Shown: positions 16,194 through 25,358 of the stretch, piece after piece | Position numbering within the stretch: position 1 is the stretch's first letter | Layout of the letters: every line of letters starts with the position of its first letter | DNA from: an uncultured Bacteroidia bacterium | GTDB lineage: Bacteria; Bacteroidota; Bacteroidia; Bacteroidales; F082 | Length of the DNA: 64,000 bases | Assembly (NCBI GenBank): GCA_902785755.1 | Contig: CACZZO010000004.1 | Coordinates: 92,718-156,717, forward strand | Reading direction: 5' to 3' | Made by a program: the position numbers and the translations under genes | Notes under the pieces: generated by a model | What the model saw: only the letters and a program-made list of their open reading frames with translations | Told to the model about the DNA's origin: nothing | Database searches by the model: none

Positions 16194-17882
16194 ATGAAAA
16201 GAAATATCATGATAGTTTGTGCAGTTGCCTTGGCCTTGGCTTCCTGCACCAAGAAATTCGAAGAAATGAACAAAGACCCGTTCTCGCCGACGGGCACGAC
16301 CATTGAGGCCTTGTTTAACGGCGTGGTGAGTTCGTTGCAGCAAAGCATGAACGAGCAGTTCTACCTGCAAAACGAAATCTGGTATCCCGAAACGGAACTC
16401 GGTGCCTTGACCTCCGAGTCTTGGGGCAACTCCCAAATCGGAACCTCCAACGTTTGGTCGGACTATTACCTCATGCTGTCCAACATCCGCGAATTGGAAA
16501 GACGTCTCGATGCCTATGGTGAGGAAAAGGGTGATGCCGCAGTTTGCGATAAGGTGCGTGCCCAACTCAATGTGATGAAGGCGTATCAGACCTTCAAAGT
16601 CACCGACATTTTCGGCGACATGCCTTATTCTCAGGCGGGCCGAATCTGGGAGAATCCCTCTTCGCAGGCCACCATGAAACCCGAATGGGACACGCAGGAG
16701 AGCATCTACAAGTCGCTTTTGGAAGAGTTGGTGCAGGCACGCGACCTGCTTCATTCCGATTCCATCACCACCGCCAGTGGCAACGATTACTACAAGTTGC
16801 CTTACGATGTGCTTTTGAATAACGACTATGTCCTTTGGGCCGAGTTTGCCAATTCGCTCATCCTGCGCCATGCCTTGCGTATGTATGACAAGGATCCCAA
16901 TTATGCCACACCTTTATTGGTTGAGGCTTACAACTTCATCTATACAAAAATGAGTGCTTCGGGAGGCGTGTCTTTGGGAGGCGGCATTTGCTTGTGGCCC
17001 AGTGTGTTGGGCACCAATTGGGATGTCAACTGGTCGTTCCGCGAGCACAAGCACCTTCGCATGGGCGAAACCATTTGGAGTTGCCTCTCCTCGACCGACG
17101 ACATGGACGGCAGCGGCATCTTCGACTACCGCGCCTTCCTCTTCTTCGACACGAGCCACAAGAACGACAGTTTCCCCGACGGCGCATGGCGACCCTATCC
17201 GCAGATTCGCACCCTCGAAACACCCACCGAGGGCGGTTCGCCTTACGCCCAAAGCCGCGATGGCAGCTACACCTTCAAAGGCCCATCGTGCCTCTTCTCG
17301 CCCTTCAATTATTACCTGACCCGCGACGAGCGCTATGTGCCGCAAATCCTCGTCACCTACGCCGACGTGCTCTTCATGAAGGCCGAAATCGAGGTGAGGA
17401 ACATCGGCGGCATCACGCCTTTGCTCAATGCCGACGAATCTATCCGCTCGGGCGTCTATCAGTCGTTCCTCTTCTGGACTCACATTCCGGGCCAAACCAA
17501 CCGCTGGACCTTCTTCTATCCGCAATACACTAATTATATTGGTAATCTGGATATTTGGGCATGGAGCAACAACATGGCTGCCAATGTGATGAACTATGCC
17601 GTGTGGATGAATCCCGAATACGATGGCAGCACCGAGTTCTACCTGAAGATGATTTATGAGCAGCGTTGGCTCAACCTGTTCCGCCAGCCGTGGGAGGCTT
17701 GGGCTTTGGCACGCCGCACCCATGCGACACCTACCACCACCGACCACGCCAAACTGACTTCAATGCGCATGGAATATCCGCAGAAGGAAATTGAATACAA
17801 TTATGAGAACTACACCAAACAAGTTGCCCGTATGTCGCACGGCGACACAAGGCAGACCAAGGTGTGGTGGATGGATTTTTGA
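16194..17882 (+). CDS. SusD/RagB-family nutrient-binding lipoprotein (SusD-like_2)
   Basis: A 562-residue outer-membrane lipoprotein that caps the SusC channel. The signal peptide ends in ALASC, with Cys16 as the lipidated residue, followed by the family's FEEMNKDPFSPTG opening. The TPR-type helices are visible in the first half (LMLSNIRELERRLDA, KAYQTFKVTDIFGDMPYSQAG), and the late block ends with YEQRWLNLFRQPWEAWALARRT, typical of the SusD-like_2 group. I chose MKRNIM at 16194 rather than the ATG seven codons earlier because it begins the signal peptide cleanly. Its spacing of 39 bases to the transporter suggests one operon. Confidence 0.93.
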   Translation: MKRNIMIVCAVALALASCTKKFEEMNKDPFSPTGTTIEALFNGVVSSLQQSMNEQFYLQNEIWYPETELGALTSESWGNSQIGTSNVWSDYYLMLSNIRELERRLDAYGEEKGDAAVCDKVRAQLNVMKAYQTFKVTDIFGDMPYSQAGRIWENPSSQATMKPEWDTQESIYKSLLEELVQARDLLHSDSITTASGNDYYKLPYDVLLNNDYVLWAEFANSLILRHALRMYDKDPNYATPLLVEAYNFIYTKMSASGGVSLGGGICLWPSVLGTNWDVNWSFREHKHLRMGETIWSCLSSTDDMDGSGIFDYRAFLFFDTSHKNDSFPDGAWRPYPQIRTLETPTEGGSPYAQSRDGSYTFKGPSCLFSPFNYYLTRDERYVPQILVTYADVLFMKAEIEVRNIGGITPLLNADESIRSGVYQSFLFWTHIPGQTNRWTFFYPQYTNYIGNLDIWAWSNNMAANVMNYAVWMNPEYDGSTEFYLKMIYEQRWLNLFRQPWEAWALARRTHATPTTTDHAKLTSMRMEYPQKEIEYNYENYTKQVARMSHGDTRQTKVWWMDF

Positions 17883-17939
17883 AAGTTCAGAGTTTAGAGA
17901 TTAGAGTTTAGAGATAAATAGTTATTAAATTTTAATATT

Positions 17940-20594
17940 ATGAAAAAGACATTATTTTTCTTTATGATGATGCTAATGAGCATCGGGCTGATGGCCCAAG
18001 TTGAAAAGACCTTCGACTTCAACAATTATGCTGAAGGCCAAATCCTTAACGGCCAGGACGGCTGGTATGTCCGTGTACACAGTGCGGGCAATGGCAGCAT
18101 GGGTCCCATGTATACGGATTACCTCGGCCATTTCTGGGGCACCACTCCTGAAACGCCCACGGCTGATGAAACTTTGGGTGTGTTTTCACACTCTTCCGGC
18201 ACCAGTTTTGGCGACATTGCCACCCACGACATCACCCAATACGGCTTCGATTTCTCCAATGGTGGAGTCATCGAAATCGAATGTGACCAGTTGCGCGAAT
18301 GGTGGGGCACCTTGTTCGGCATCGGTTATGACGGCAATGGCGATGGCTCTGTTCTGCCACCAATCAAGGCGGCTCCCAATCACGCCCTTTACGAACCCAT
18401 CGTTCCCGATCCCAACAGCACCTCCCCTGATGGCGGTATTTACATGCTCCTCACAGGAAGCGACACCGATCCTCTCTTCATCAAAGGCGTGGTGTTGCCC
18501 GACAACAATCCGGCCTGCAATTTTCCTGTTCCAGTACCAGAAAAGGAATGGGTTCGTTGGAAGATTTCCATCGACCTTGATGCCAACAACGGAGCCGGTG
18601 CTGTCACCCTTTATGGTATGTATGAAAACGTGCCAAACGGCGAGTGGGAAGCTGTGCCAGAATGTCAAGGCGTCACTATTGGTTTGACCCCGGGTAGCGG
18701 CGACAAGTTCGACCCAGCCACATGGCATCATATCTTCATGCTCAACAGCGGCTGGTGTGGTTTCGACAACTTCACCGTGCGCCATTTCCCCGGTGGCTTG
18801 ACGGCCCAGTTCATTGACTTTGCCGAAATCCCTGACCAGTTGGTCTATAATGAGCCTATCATCTTGCAAGCCAGTGCCTCTTCTGGACTTCCTGTGGCCT
18901 TTGAGGTTGCCCAAGGCCCTGCCACCATTGAGGGCAACATCCTGACTCTCACTGGTGAGGAAGGCACTGTGAAAGTGAAAGCCATTCAGGAAGGTGACGG
19001 CACGCAATGGCAGCCCGCTCCCACGGTGACGCGCACCTTCTATGTGGTTGACCCTGAGAATTATGCTCCCGAAATCACTATCCGCCGTCCATACGAAGGC
19101 ACTAAGGTCTTTATGCCCAACTTCGAGAACCCCGTGATGGTGGTGCTGAGTGCCTATATCGACCATGCCAATGCCATCAAGTTTGAACAAGTGAAATGTT
19201 CCGTCGACGGACAAGAACTGTACTTGAAGACCGACTATCCCGACAACCCCGACAACGGCTATTGGTACACCACTTGGACTCCTTCAGGCGTTGGCACCTA
19301 CAACATGACGGTTTCGATCACCCAAACTGGTGGCAAGGTCACGACGGCCTCCAACACTTTTGAAGTGACCACCGACTATGACGACATGGTAGTTTCAGCC
19401 CTCAATGGCGAAGTGGTAGCCACCACTCAGGACTTCACGGCCTACGGCGAATTCCCCTTCCCGACCCATGTCAACGCCTTCAATGGCATCAACTTGCATT
19501 ATCTTCACAATTGCGTGAATGGCGATTGCAACACCTACGACCACATTAGTTACGTCCGTGTGAAGAACTACCGTGGCGAATGGGTGGAACTTTGCCGCTA
19601 TATCACCCCGTTTGGTGTGGAATGTGTGGACGACCTCGATGTGACCGACTTCACCTCTGTATTGCAAGGACTTGTTGAATTTGAATATTATAGCGAGCAA
19701 TATGCAACGGGTCAGGGCTACAATCCCACCGCCATTTTCGAGTACACCAAAGGCACACCAGAGTATCCTTACGTCGATTTGCGGGAACTGTGGTATGGCA
19801 ACTATTCCTTCGGAGATTACGAAAACCTTTGCCCTGTACCGACGCGCAATGTTGAGTTTGACCCCTGTGTTGAGAAGGCCAAACTGCAAATCACGACTTC
19901 TGGCCACAACTGGAGCGACACACAAAACGGTGCCTACAACACGGGCAATGCCGCCGAGTTCTACGAAGCCACGCACAACGTCAAGATTAACGGTACCACG
20001 ACTTACACGCAACACTTGTGGCGCAATTGCACGCCCAATCCCGCTGGTTGCCAGCCCCAAAACGGCACTTGGACCTACGCCCGTGCTGGTTGGTGCCCGG
20101 GCAGCATGGCTATGGTGTGGGACTACAGCCTCGACGACTATCTCGCTAATGGCCACGCCGACCTGCTTTATGAGTTCGACCCGACCTACGTCGACCAATG
20201 CCACCCCAACTATCCCGACTGCGTGAGCGGTCAGAACAGTTGTCCGAACTGCGACAATTCAAGCAACCCGATTTTGAGGGTTTCGGGCAAGGTGGTGACC
20301 TACAGCCACAACACCGACATCCTGACGGAAGTTCCTGAACAGCCCAATGTGGATGAGGAACCCTTCCAAGTGAGCATCACCCCCAACCCCGCGAGAGGCC
20401 AAATGACCATCAAGACCGATTACGAAAAGGGTAGAGTTAGTGTCGTCATAATCAACTCACAAGGTGTCAAGGTGAAAGGCTTCAGCGTTGACGGTCAGCG
20501 CACCATCGACGTGAGCGACCTGCCTTCTGGCCTCTACTTTGTCCACATCATTGGTGGCAAGGTGGTGACGCGGAAGGTGATGATTCAGAATTAA
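17940..20594 (+). CDS. Large secreted protein with T9SS sorting domain, SusCD locus
   Basis: An 884-residue exported protein with a signal peptide (SIGLMAQ). The first ~280 residues look like a jelly-roll/LamG-type fold (FDFNNYAEGQILNGQDGWYVR, WVRWKISIDLDANNGAGAVTLYG, WCGFDNFTVRHF). Ig-like domains follow, with a stretch of cysteine-containing text (CVNGDCNTYD, CHPNYPDCVSGQNSCPNC). The end is a T9SS domain: ITPNPARGQM, SDLPSGLYFVHI and basic KVMIQN. No glycosidase or protease catalytic motif is recognised. It is the third gene of the SusC-SusD group and is probably the surface protein that binds or processes what the transporter takes up. Confidence 0.85.
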   Translation: MKKTLFFFMMMLMSIGLMAQVEKTFDFNNYAEGQILNGQDGWYVRVHSAGNGSMGPMYTDYLGHFWGTTPETPTADETLGVFSHSSGTSFGDIATHDITQYGFDFSNGGVIEIECDQLREWWGTLFGIGYDGNGDGSVLPPIKAAPNHALYEPIVPDPNSTSPDGGIYMLLTGSDTDPLFIKGVVLPDNNPACNFPVPVPEKEWVRWKISIDLDANNGAGAVTLYGMYENVPNGEWEAVPECQGVTIGLTPGSGDKFDPATWHHIFMLNSGWCGFDNFTVRHFPGGLTAQFIDFAEIPDQLVYNEPIILQASASSGLPVAFEVAQGPATIEGNILTLTGEEGTVKVKAIQEGDGTQWQPAPTVTRTFYVVDPENYAPEITIRRPYEGTKVFMPNFENPVMVVLSAYIDHANAIKFEQVKCSVDGQELYLKTDYPDNPDNGYWYTTWTPSGVGTYNMTVSITQTGGKVTTASNTFEVTTDYDDMVVSALNGEVVATTQDFTAYGEFPFPTHVNAFNGINLHYLHNCVNGDCNTYDHISYVRVKNYRGEWVELCRYITPFGVECVDDLDVTDFTSVLQGLVEFEYYSEQYATGQGYNPTAIFEYTKGTPEYPYVDLRELWYGNYSFGDYENLCPVPTRNVEFDPCVEKAKLQITTSGHNWSDTQNGAYNTGNAAEFYEATHNVKINGTTTYTQHLWRNCTPNPAGCQPQNGTWTYARAGWCPGSMAMVWDYSLDDYLANGHADLLYEFDPTYVDQCHPNYPDCVSGQNSCPNCDNSSNPILRVSGKVVTYSHNTDILTEVPEQPNVDEEPFQVSITPNPARGQMTIKTDYEKGRVSVVIINSQGVKVKGFSVDGQRTIDVSDLPSGLYFVHIIGGKVVTRKVMIQN

Positions 20595-20630
20595 TTAATT
20601 TGTATCTTCGCTGATGGAAATCGAAGCAAA

Positions 20631-22178
20631 ATGAGGAAAAGATTCAACATCACGGGCAGTTGCAACCCCGAGAGGCACTATATGGTCGATACGGAAAAGC
20701 GTTTCAAAGCCGTAGAAGGGTTGATAGATGGTGGAGCATACTTCACCATCAACCGTGCCCGGCAGTTCGGGAAGACAACGATGCTGCAAATGATTCGTCG
20801 CAGGCTCTCTGACAAGTATTTGATTATCAAGACGAGTTTTGAGGGGCTGGGAGATGAGTCGTTTAAGAGTATTCCTGAATTCGTCAATACTTTTTGTAGC
20901 CTTATGACCAATTTTCTGCAAAACATTGGTGAGGAGCAAAATGTTTGGAAGTTTTTTGACCACAAAGACCTGACTTCATTTGAGGAATTGTCTAAAGTGA
21001 TCACTTGCTTTTGTGAATCAAGCCCCAAACCGGTAGTGTTGTTGATTGACGAGGTGGATAAAAGTAGCGATAACCAGATGTTCCTGAATTTTATAGGGAT
21101 GCTCAGAAACAAATACCTTGAACGTAACGAAGGCTTGGGCAACACTTTCCATAGTGTTGTCCTTGCCGGCGTTTACGACATCAAGAACCTCAAACTGAAA
21201 CTTCGTCCCGACGCGGAAAAGAAATACAACTCGCCGTGGAACATTGCCGCTGACTTCAACGTTGACATGACCTTCCATCCCGAGGAAATCGCGCAGATGC
21301 TCAACGACTACGAGAACGATGTGCATACGGGTATGGACATCAAGGCCATCAGCGAGGAGATTTACAAATACACGACGGGCTATCCTTTCTTGGTGAGTTA
21401 TATTTGCAAGAAGATTGACGAGGAATTCGACCAAGAATGGACCTCGGAAAGCATAGTGAAGGCTGTCAAGGTGCTGGTGCAAGGCAACAGCACCTTGATG
21501 GACGACCTTTCAAAAAACCTTGAGAACAATCCTGAGTTTCGGGAGTTTATGTATTCCGTTTCGGTCAATAGCGTGTCCTATTCGTTCTCCTTGTTGAACC
21601 CAATGGTGAACATGGGCAACATGTTTTCCTATATTCGGGACAAGAACGGGCGCGTCGTGATCCACAACCTGATTTTTGAGGAAGCCTTGTTCCTCTATTT
21701 CACGTTGGATTACACGATTAAGAACAATGCGAAACTCTCGCCTTTCCAATTGAACTATGTGCGCAACGGCAAACTCAACATGGAGCATGTGGTCACGCGG
21801 TTCGCCGACTTGATGCACCAAGAGTATCGGAAAAACGATGAGGAATTCTTGGAACGGCAGGGCAGATTGGTTTTCTTGTCGTTCCTGAAGCCCATCATCA
21901 ATGGCATCGGCTTCTATTACGTCGAGCCGCAAACCCGCGACAACCGCCGCATGGACTTGGTGGTGACCTACGACAAGCAAGAATTTATCGTTGAGTTGAA
22001 GATTTGGCACGGCGACAAGTATGAGGAACTTGGCCGTGACCAGCTTTCCGAGTACCTCGCCATTCGTGGTATGGACGAAGGCTATTTGGTTACTTTCGAC
22101 TTCTCGAAAAACAAGCAAGACACAGAGCCACAATGGATTGAATGGAACGGTAAGCGGATTTTTGAGGTGGTGGTGTAG
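20631..22178 (+). CDS. AAA-ATPase-like protein with C-terminal PD-(D/E)XK domain
   Basis: A 515-residue protein of the family with an AAA-ATPase_like domain followed by a PDDEXK_9 (DUF1703) nuclease-like domain. The P-loop at 42-50 reads RARQFGKTT: the first glycine of the Walker A motif is replaced, as is usual in this family. Walker B is VVLLIDEVDK. Around residues 440-462 the nuclease-like core has RMDLVVTY, then FIVELKIW, the D...ExK pattern. These proteins are widespread and multi-copy in anaerobic gut bacteria; their role is not established. A near-match promoter (TATCTTCG) lies 22-29 bases upstream. Confidence 0.88.
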   Translation: MRKRFNITGSCNPERHYMVDTEKRFKAVEGLIDGGAYFTINRARQFGKTTMLQMIRRRLSDKYLIIKTSFEGLGDESFKSIPEFVNTFCSLMTNFLQNIGEEQNVWKFFDHKDLTSFEELSKVITCFCESSPKPVVLLIDEVDKSSDNQMFLNFIGMLRNKYLERNEGLGNTFHSVVLAGVYDIKNLKLKLRPDAEKKYNSPWNIAADFNVDMTFHPEEIAQMLNDYENDVHTGMDIKAISEEIYKYTTGYPFLVSYICKKIDEEFDQEWTSESIVKAVKVLVQGNSTLMDDLSKNLENNPEFREFMYSVSVNSVSYSFSLLNPMVNMGNMFSYIRDKNGRVVIHNLIFEEALFLYFTLDYTIKNNAKLSPFQLNYVRNGKLNMEHVVTRFADLMHQEYRKNDEEFLERQGRLVFLSFLKPIINGIGFYYVEPQTRDNRRMDLVVTYDKQEFIVELKIWHGDKYEELGRDQLSEYLAIRGMDEGYLVTFDFSKNKQDTEPQWIEWNGKRIFEVVV

Positions 22179-22198
22179 AAAATTGTTAAAACTAAAAG

Positions 22199-22426
22199 TT
22201 GCTCATCTTTAACGGAACAAAGGCATCACAACACTTGCGGGGGTATGCCATCAACCAGCGTGTAGCGAGGTTGGAAGAAAAGGTTGCCGAGCACGACAAA
22301 CAGATAGATTTCTTTGTCAGGACTGACGACAAGGTTTATCATCTTGGCGCTTCTCTGAAAGACTTGGGCAAGAAATTGTTCGCCTTCTCCAAAATGGAAA
22401 CGCCAAAAGAACGGATATTGCCATAA
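22199..22426 (+). pseudogene. Remnant of an RhuM/ORF6N-like protein, internal deletion
   Basis: A 75-codon open frame without an ATG start. Its first part (HLRGYAINQRVARLEEKV, then KQIDFFVRT) and last part (KVYHLGASLKDLGKKLFAFS, then KMETPKERIL) each resemble segments of larger RhuM/ORF6N-type proteins of gut Bacteroidales, as I recall them. In those proteins the two segments are about 100 residues apart. Here they are joined directly, and the N-terminal domain is missing. I therefore call it a decayed gene with an internal deletion. The family assignment is from memory of the motif text and needs a search. Confidence 0.6.
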
Positions 22427-22597
22427 TTAAGATTCAATATCTATCTCAACTTCGGCAAGACCAACTATTTATGGTTTACTCCTGTGACCTGTTGAAGACA
22501 GATTCAAAAACAGCCGAATATTGAAACAAATCAGCACAGTTTTGGTGCTGTGGCCTTGCTTTTTTTCAGAATTGACTTTCAATCCAAATAAATGTCG

Positions 22598-22605
22598 TAC
22601 TTTTG
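22598..22605 (+). promoter_or_regulatory. -7 promoter box for the mscS-like gene
   Basis: TACTTTTG matches TAnnTTTG, 26 bases upstream of the ATG at 22632. It overlaps a rejected 37-codon N-terminal extension. Confidence 0.65.
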
Positions 22606-22631
22606 CCCTTATTTCTATAAAGTTGCGCATT

Positions 22632-25352
22632 ATGAACAAAAAAAAGAGATTCCTGACACTTGTAATTATACTTTTGGTGCTCTCCATCCCGCTTTATGCC
22701 GTTGTGAGCGGGCAATCTTTGACGAACATCCTCAAAGATCTTTGGACTGAAATGCAATTGGGATATGTCCAACGTTCAGAGGCGCAAGAGCGTTTCGTCG
22801 ACGATTACGAACGCCAGCATCAAAACCTGATGGACATCATCACGAAGTCAAACGAGCTTTCCATACTGCTCTATACGCAAGAGCAGAACATGACTTTTGA
22901 CTTGGCTTATGCCTTGAAAAAAGTGACTTCTGAATACAACAATTTCAGCAAGGACATCAAGCCTTACGAACGTTTTGTACATAGTCTAAACATCGAAATC
23001 GACCGCTATGCCCGTCTTATCGAGGCTCTACGCCGGCTTCCTCCAATGATGAAGGAAATCGAGATTGAGATTCTGCCAGACAGCCTTTTGTACCACAACG
23101 ATTCCCTCGACCTCTATTTCTCCAACACAACTTCCGCCTTGGAAAAAGAAGTCATCCGAATTGCTGTCAGGGACACGCTCTCGTCGCCCATTATCTTGGA
23201 TGCGGAAGGAGAAATCTACCGAGACTCTTGTATAAGGTATGCCTCCGATCTTTTGAAATTGTATGCTGACAACCGAGCTATGGTGAAGGCGGACAGCTCG
23301 CATTATCAGGAAGCCTATTTGCGTATGAGGGAGACCTATGACTATGCCCAATCCCAATACCAAGAACTTGAAGATTACGTCTTTATAGATGGGCAGACCC
23401 CGTTTTTGGACATTTTGTCTAATCCCATGTACTATTGGAACAATGTCATGGTAGATTTGCGCGGGCAATATGATTTCAACGAGATTAACAACGACGATAC
23501 CCAGCCTGCCGATACTACTGCTGTCAGCTCGGAAGTTTCGTCAGAAACAGAAGAAGACAGTAATTTCTGGGGTGGCCTTTCCAGCAAGGGTGTCAATTCT
23601 CTTTTGGTGATCATCCTTTGCATCCAACTGGCCGCATTGATTATCGCCTGGATTCTTACCTCACTGATTGTTTGGCTGCTTTCCCGAATTTTCAAGCGGA
23701 GACGTTTTATTCCCAAGAAACAGTTGCCGTTGTTCTCGGTATTTGTCGGCACCATTGTATATTTCCTTGTGGTAGGTTTCGCCTGGCATGGTGAAGAGTA
23801 TGTAGAGTTGAGCGTCAGGCATGTCAACACCTTCCTTTGGCTGCTCATTGCCATCACCGGCTCCCTGCTGTTGCGTGTGAAACCTGACCAAATCCGGAAT
23901 GGCTTCAGGCTTTATATACCAACCTTCATCATAGCGATAGTCATCATCGCTTGCCGTGTCACCTTCGTTCCTGACAGGCTGATGAATTTCATGTTTCCGC
24001 CTATCCTGCTCCTAATCGTTCTCAGACAGATGTTCTTCTGTATCAGGGAAAGCGGGAAAGCCACGCCTATTGACAGCATCTTGGGCTGGATTTCGCTGGC
24101 CATCTACGTCATCGCTTTTGTGTTCGCTTTCTTGGGCTTTACCTTTGTAGCTTTGCTTATCCTCATCTGGTGGTATTTCCAACTGGCTGCCTTGCTCACC
24201 ATCGTCTGTATTGCCGACTTGATGAGCCGTTACAAGAAGCGGAAACTGAACAAGCGCATGGATGCCATGCGTGAGCGCATTACATACGTTTCGGGCAATG
24301 ACCGCGAGTCGCTGCTGTTTGGTGTCACTTGGTTTTATGACTTTATCAGGCAGGTGGTTATCCCCGCAATGTTGCTGCTCTCCCTGCCCATTTGCGTGCG
24401 CATGTCCTTGAATGTCTTTGACTTTAACGATTTGTATGTTAAGATATTCAATAACCCCTTCGTCCAATTGACGGATAAGAATGGGTTTGAAACGCTTCGT
24501 ATCTCTGGTCGGAGCATCATCAGCCTTTTGATTCTGTTTTTCGCCCTGCGTTATTTCAACCGGGCCATTCACGCCATTTATCAGTATCTCCGCTACTCCA
24601 TCTTCATGCGCAAGCACAACCGCACCGCCATTCGCGACAATGAAATCAACCTCTCTTTGGGCAACAGCATCCTCAGCGTTCTGATTTGGATGGCCTACAT
24701 CATCGTCGTCGTTGCCGTATGGAAGATTCCTATGGGTTCGCTGAGTTTAGTTGCCGGTGGTCTGTCGGCAGGTATCGGTCTCGCCCTCAAAGACATCCTC
24801 AACAATTTCATCTATGGTATCCAGTTGATGGGCGGTCGTTTGCGTGTAGGCGACTGGATTGAATGTGACGGTGTGCGCGGACGTGTAGTCGCCATCAACT
24901 ATCAATTTGTGCAAATTGAGACCCTCGACGGCACCGAAATGTCGTTCCTCAACGCCTCGCTCTTCGGAAAGAACTTCAACAACCTCACCCGCAACAATTC
25001 CTACGAATTCACGAAGATTATCGTCGGAGTAGCCTACGGAACCGATGTCAAGAGGGTGCGCGAGGTGCTGTTGGAAGCCATGACGCAAATGCGCACCAAG
25101 GACAAATATGGCCGCGACATTGTGGACCCGAAGTACGGCATCAAAGTGGTGGTGAGCGACATGAGCGACAGCTCCGTTGACATTGCCGTGAAGCAGTATG
25201 TGTTGGTTGCCGAACGCATCGGCTATGTTGACCGCTCGAAGGAGGTGATTTACGAGGCACTCAATGAAGCGAATATCTCTATACCGTTCCCTCAGTGCGA
25301 TGTGCATTTGATTCACGATGACAACAAAGAGGACAATAAAATAGAAGCATAA
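22632..25352 (+). CDS. Large MscS-family mechanosensitive channel
   Basis: A 906-residue inner-membrane channel that releases solutes on osmotic downshock. A single hydrophobic segment at the N-terminus is followed by a ~300-residue helical, probably periplasmic domain with coiled-coil character. About ten membrane segments then run from roughly residue 320 to 720, beginning VNSLLVIILCIQLAALIIAW. The pore and beta domains follow: GGLSAGIGLALKDILNN, then GGRLRVGDWIECDGVRGRV, the MscS signature. A C-terminal alpha-beta domain ends SIPFPQCDVHLIH. The size resembles the MscK/YbdG-type extended channels. An outer-membrane barrel gene starts six bases after its stop, so they are co-transcribed. Confidence 0.93.
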   Translation: MNKKKRFLTLVIILLVLSIPLYAVVSGQSLTNILKDLWTEMQLGYVQRSEAQERFVDDYERQHQNLMDIITKSNELSILLYTQEQNMTFDLAYALKKVTSEYNNFSKDIKPYERFVHSLNIEIDRYARLIEALRRLPPMMKEIEIEILPDSLLYHNDSLDLYFSNTTSALEKEVIRIAVRDTLSSPIILDAEGEIYRDSCIRYASDLLKLYADNRAMVKADSSHYQEAYLRMRETYDYAQSQYQELEDYVFIDGQTPFLDILSNPMYYWNNVMVDLRGQYDFNEINNDDTQPADTTAVSSEVSSETEEDSNFWGGLSSKGVNSLLVIILCIQLAALIIAWILTSLIVWLLSRIFKRRRFIPKKQLPLFSVFVGTIVYFLVVGFAWHGEEYVELSVRHVNTFLWLLIAITGSLLLRVKPDQIRNGFRLYIPTFIIAIVIIACRVTFVPDRLMNFMFPPILLLIVLRQMFFCIRESGKATPIDSILGWISLAIYVIAFVFAFLGFTFVALLILIWWYFQLAALLTIVCIADLMSRYKKRKLNKRMDAMRERITYVSGNDRESLLFGVTWFYDFIRQVVIPAMLLLSLPICVRMSLNVFDFNDLYVKIFNNPFVQLTDKNGFETLRISGRSIISLLILFFALRYFNRAIHAIYQYLRYSIFMRKHNRTAIRDNEINLSLGNSILSVLIWMAYIIVVVAVWKIPMGSLSLVAGGLSAGIGLALKDILNNFIYGIQLMGGRLRVGDWIECDGVRGRVVAINYQFVQIETLDGTEMSFLNASLFGKNFNNLTRNNSYEFTKIIVGVAYGTDVKRVREVLLEAMTQMRTKDKYGRDIVDPKYGIKVVVSDMSDSSVDIAVKQYVLVAERIGYVDRSKEVIYEALNEANISIPFPQCDVHLIHDDNKEDNKIEA

Positions 25353-25358
25353 ACGACC

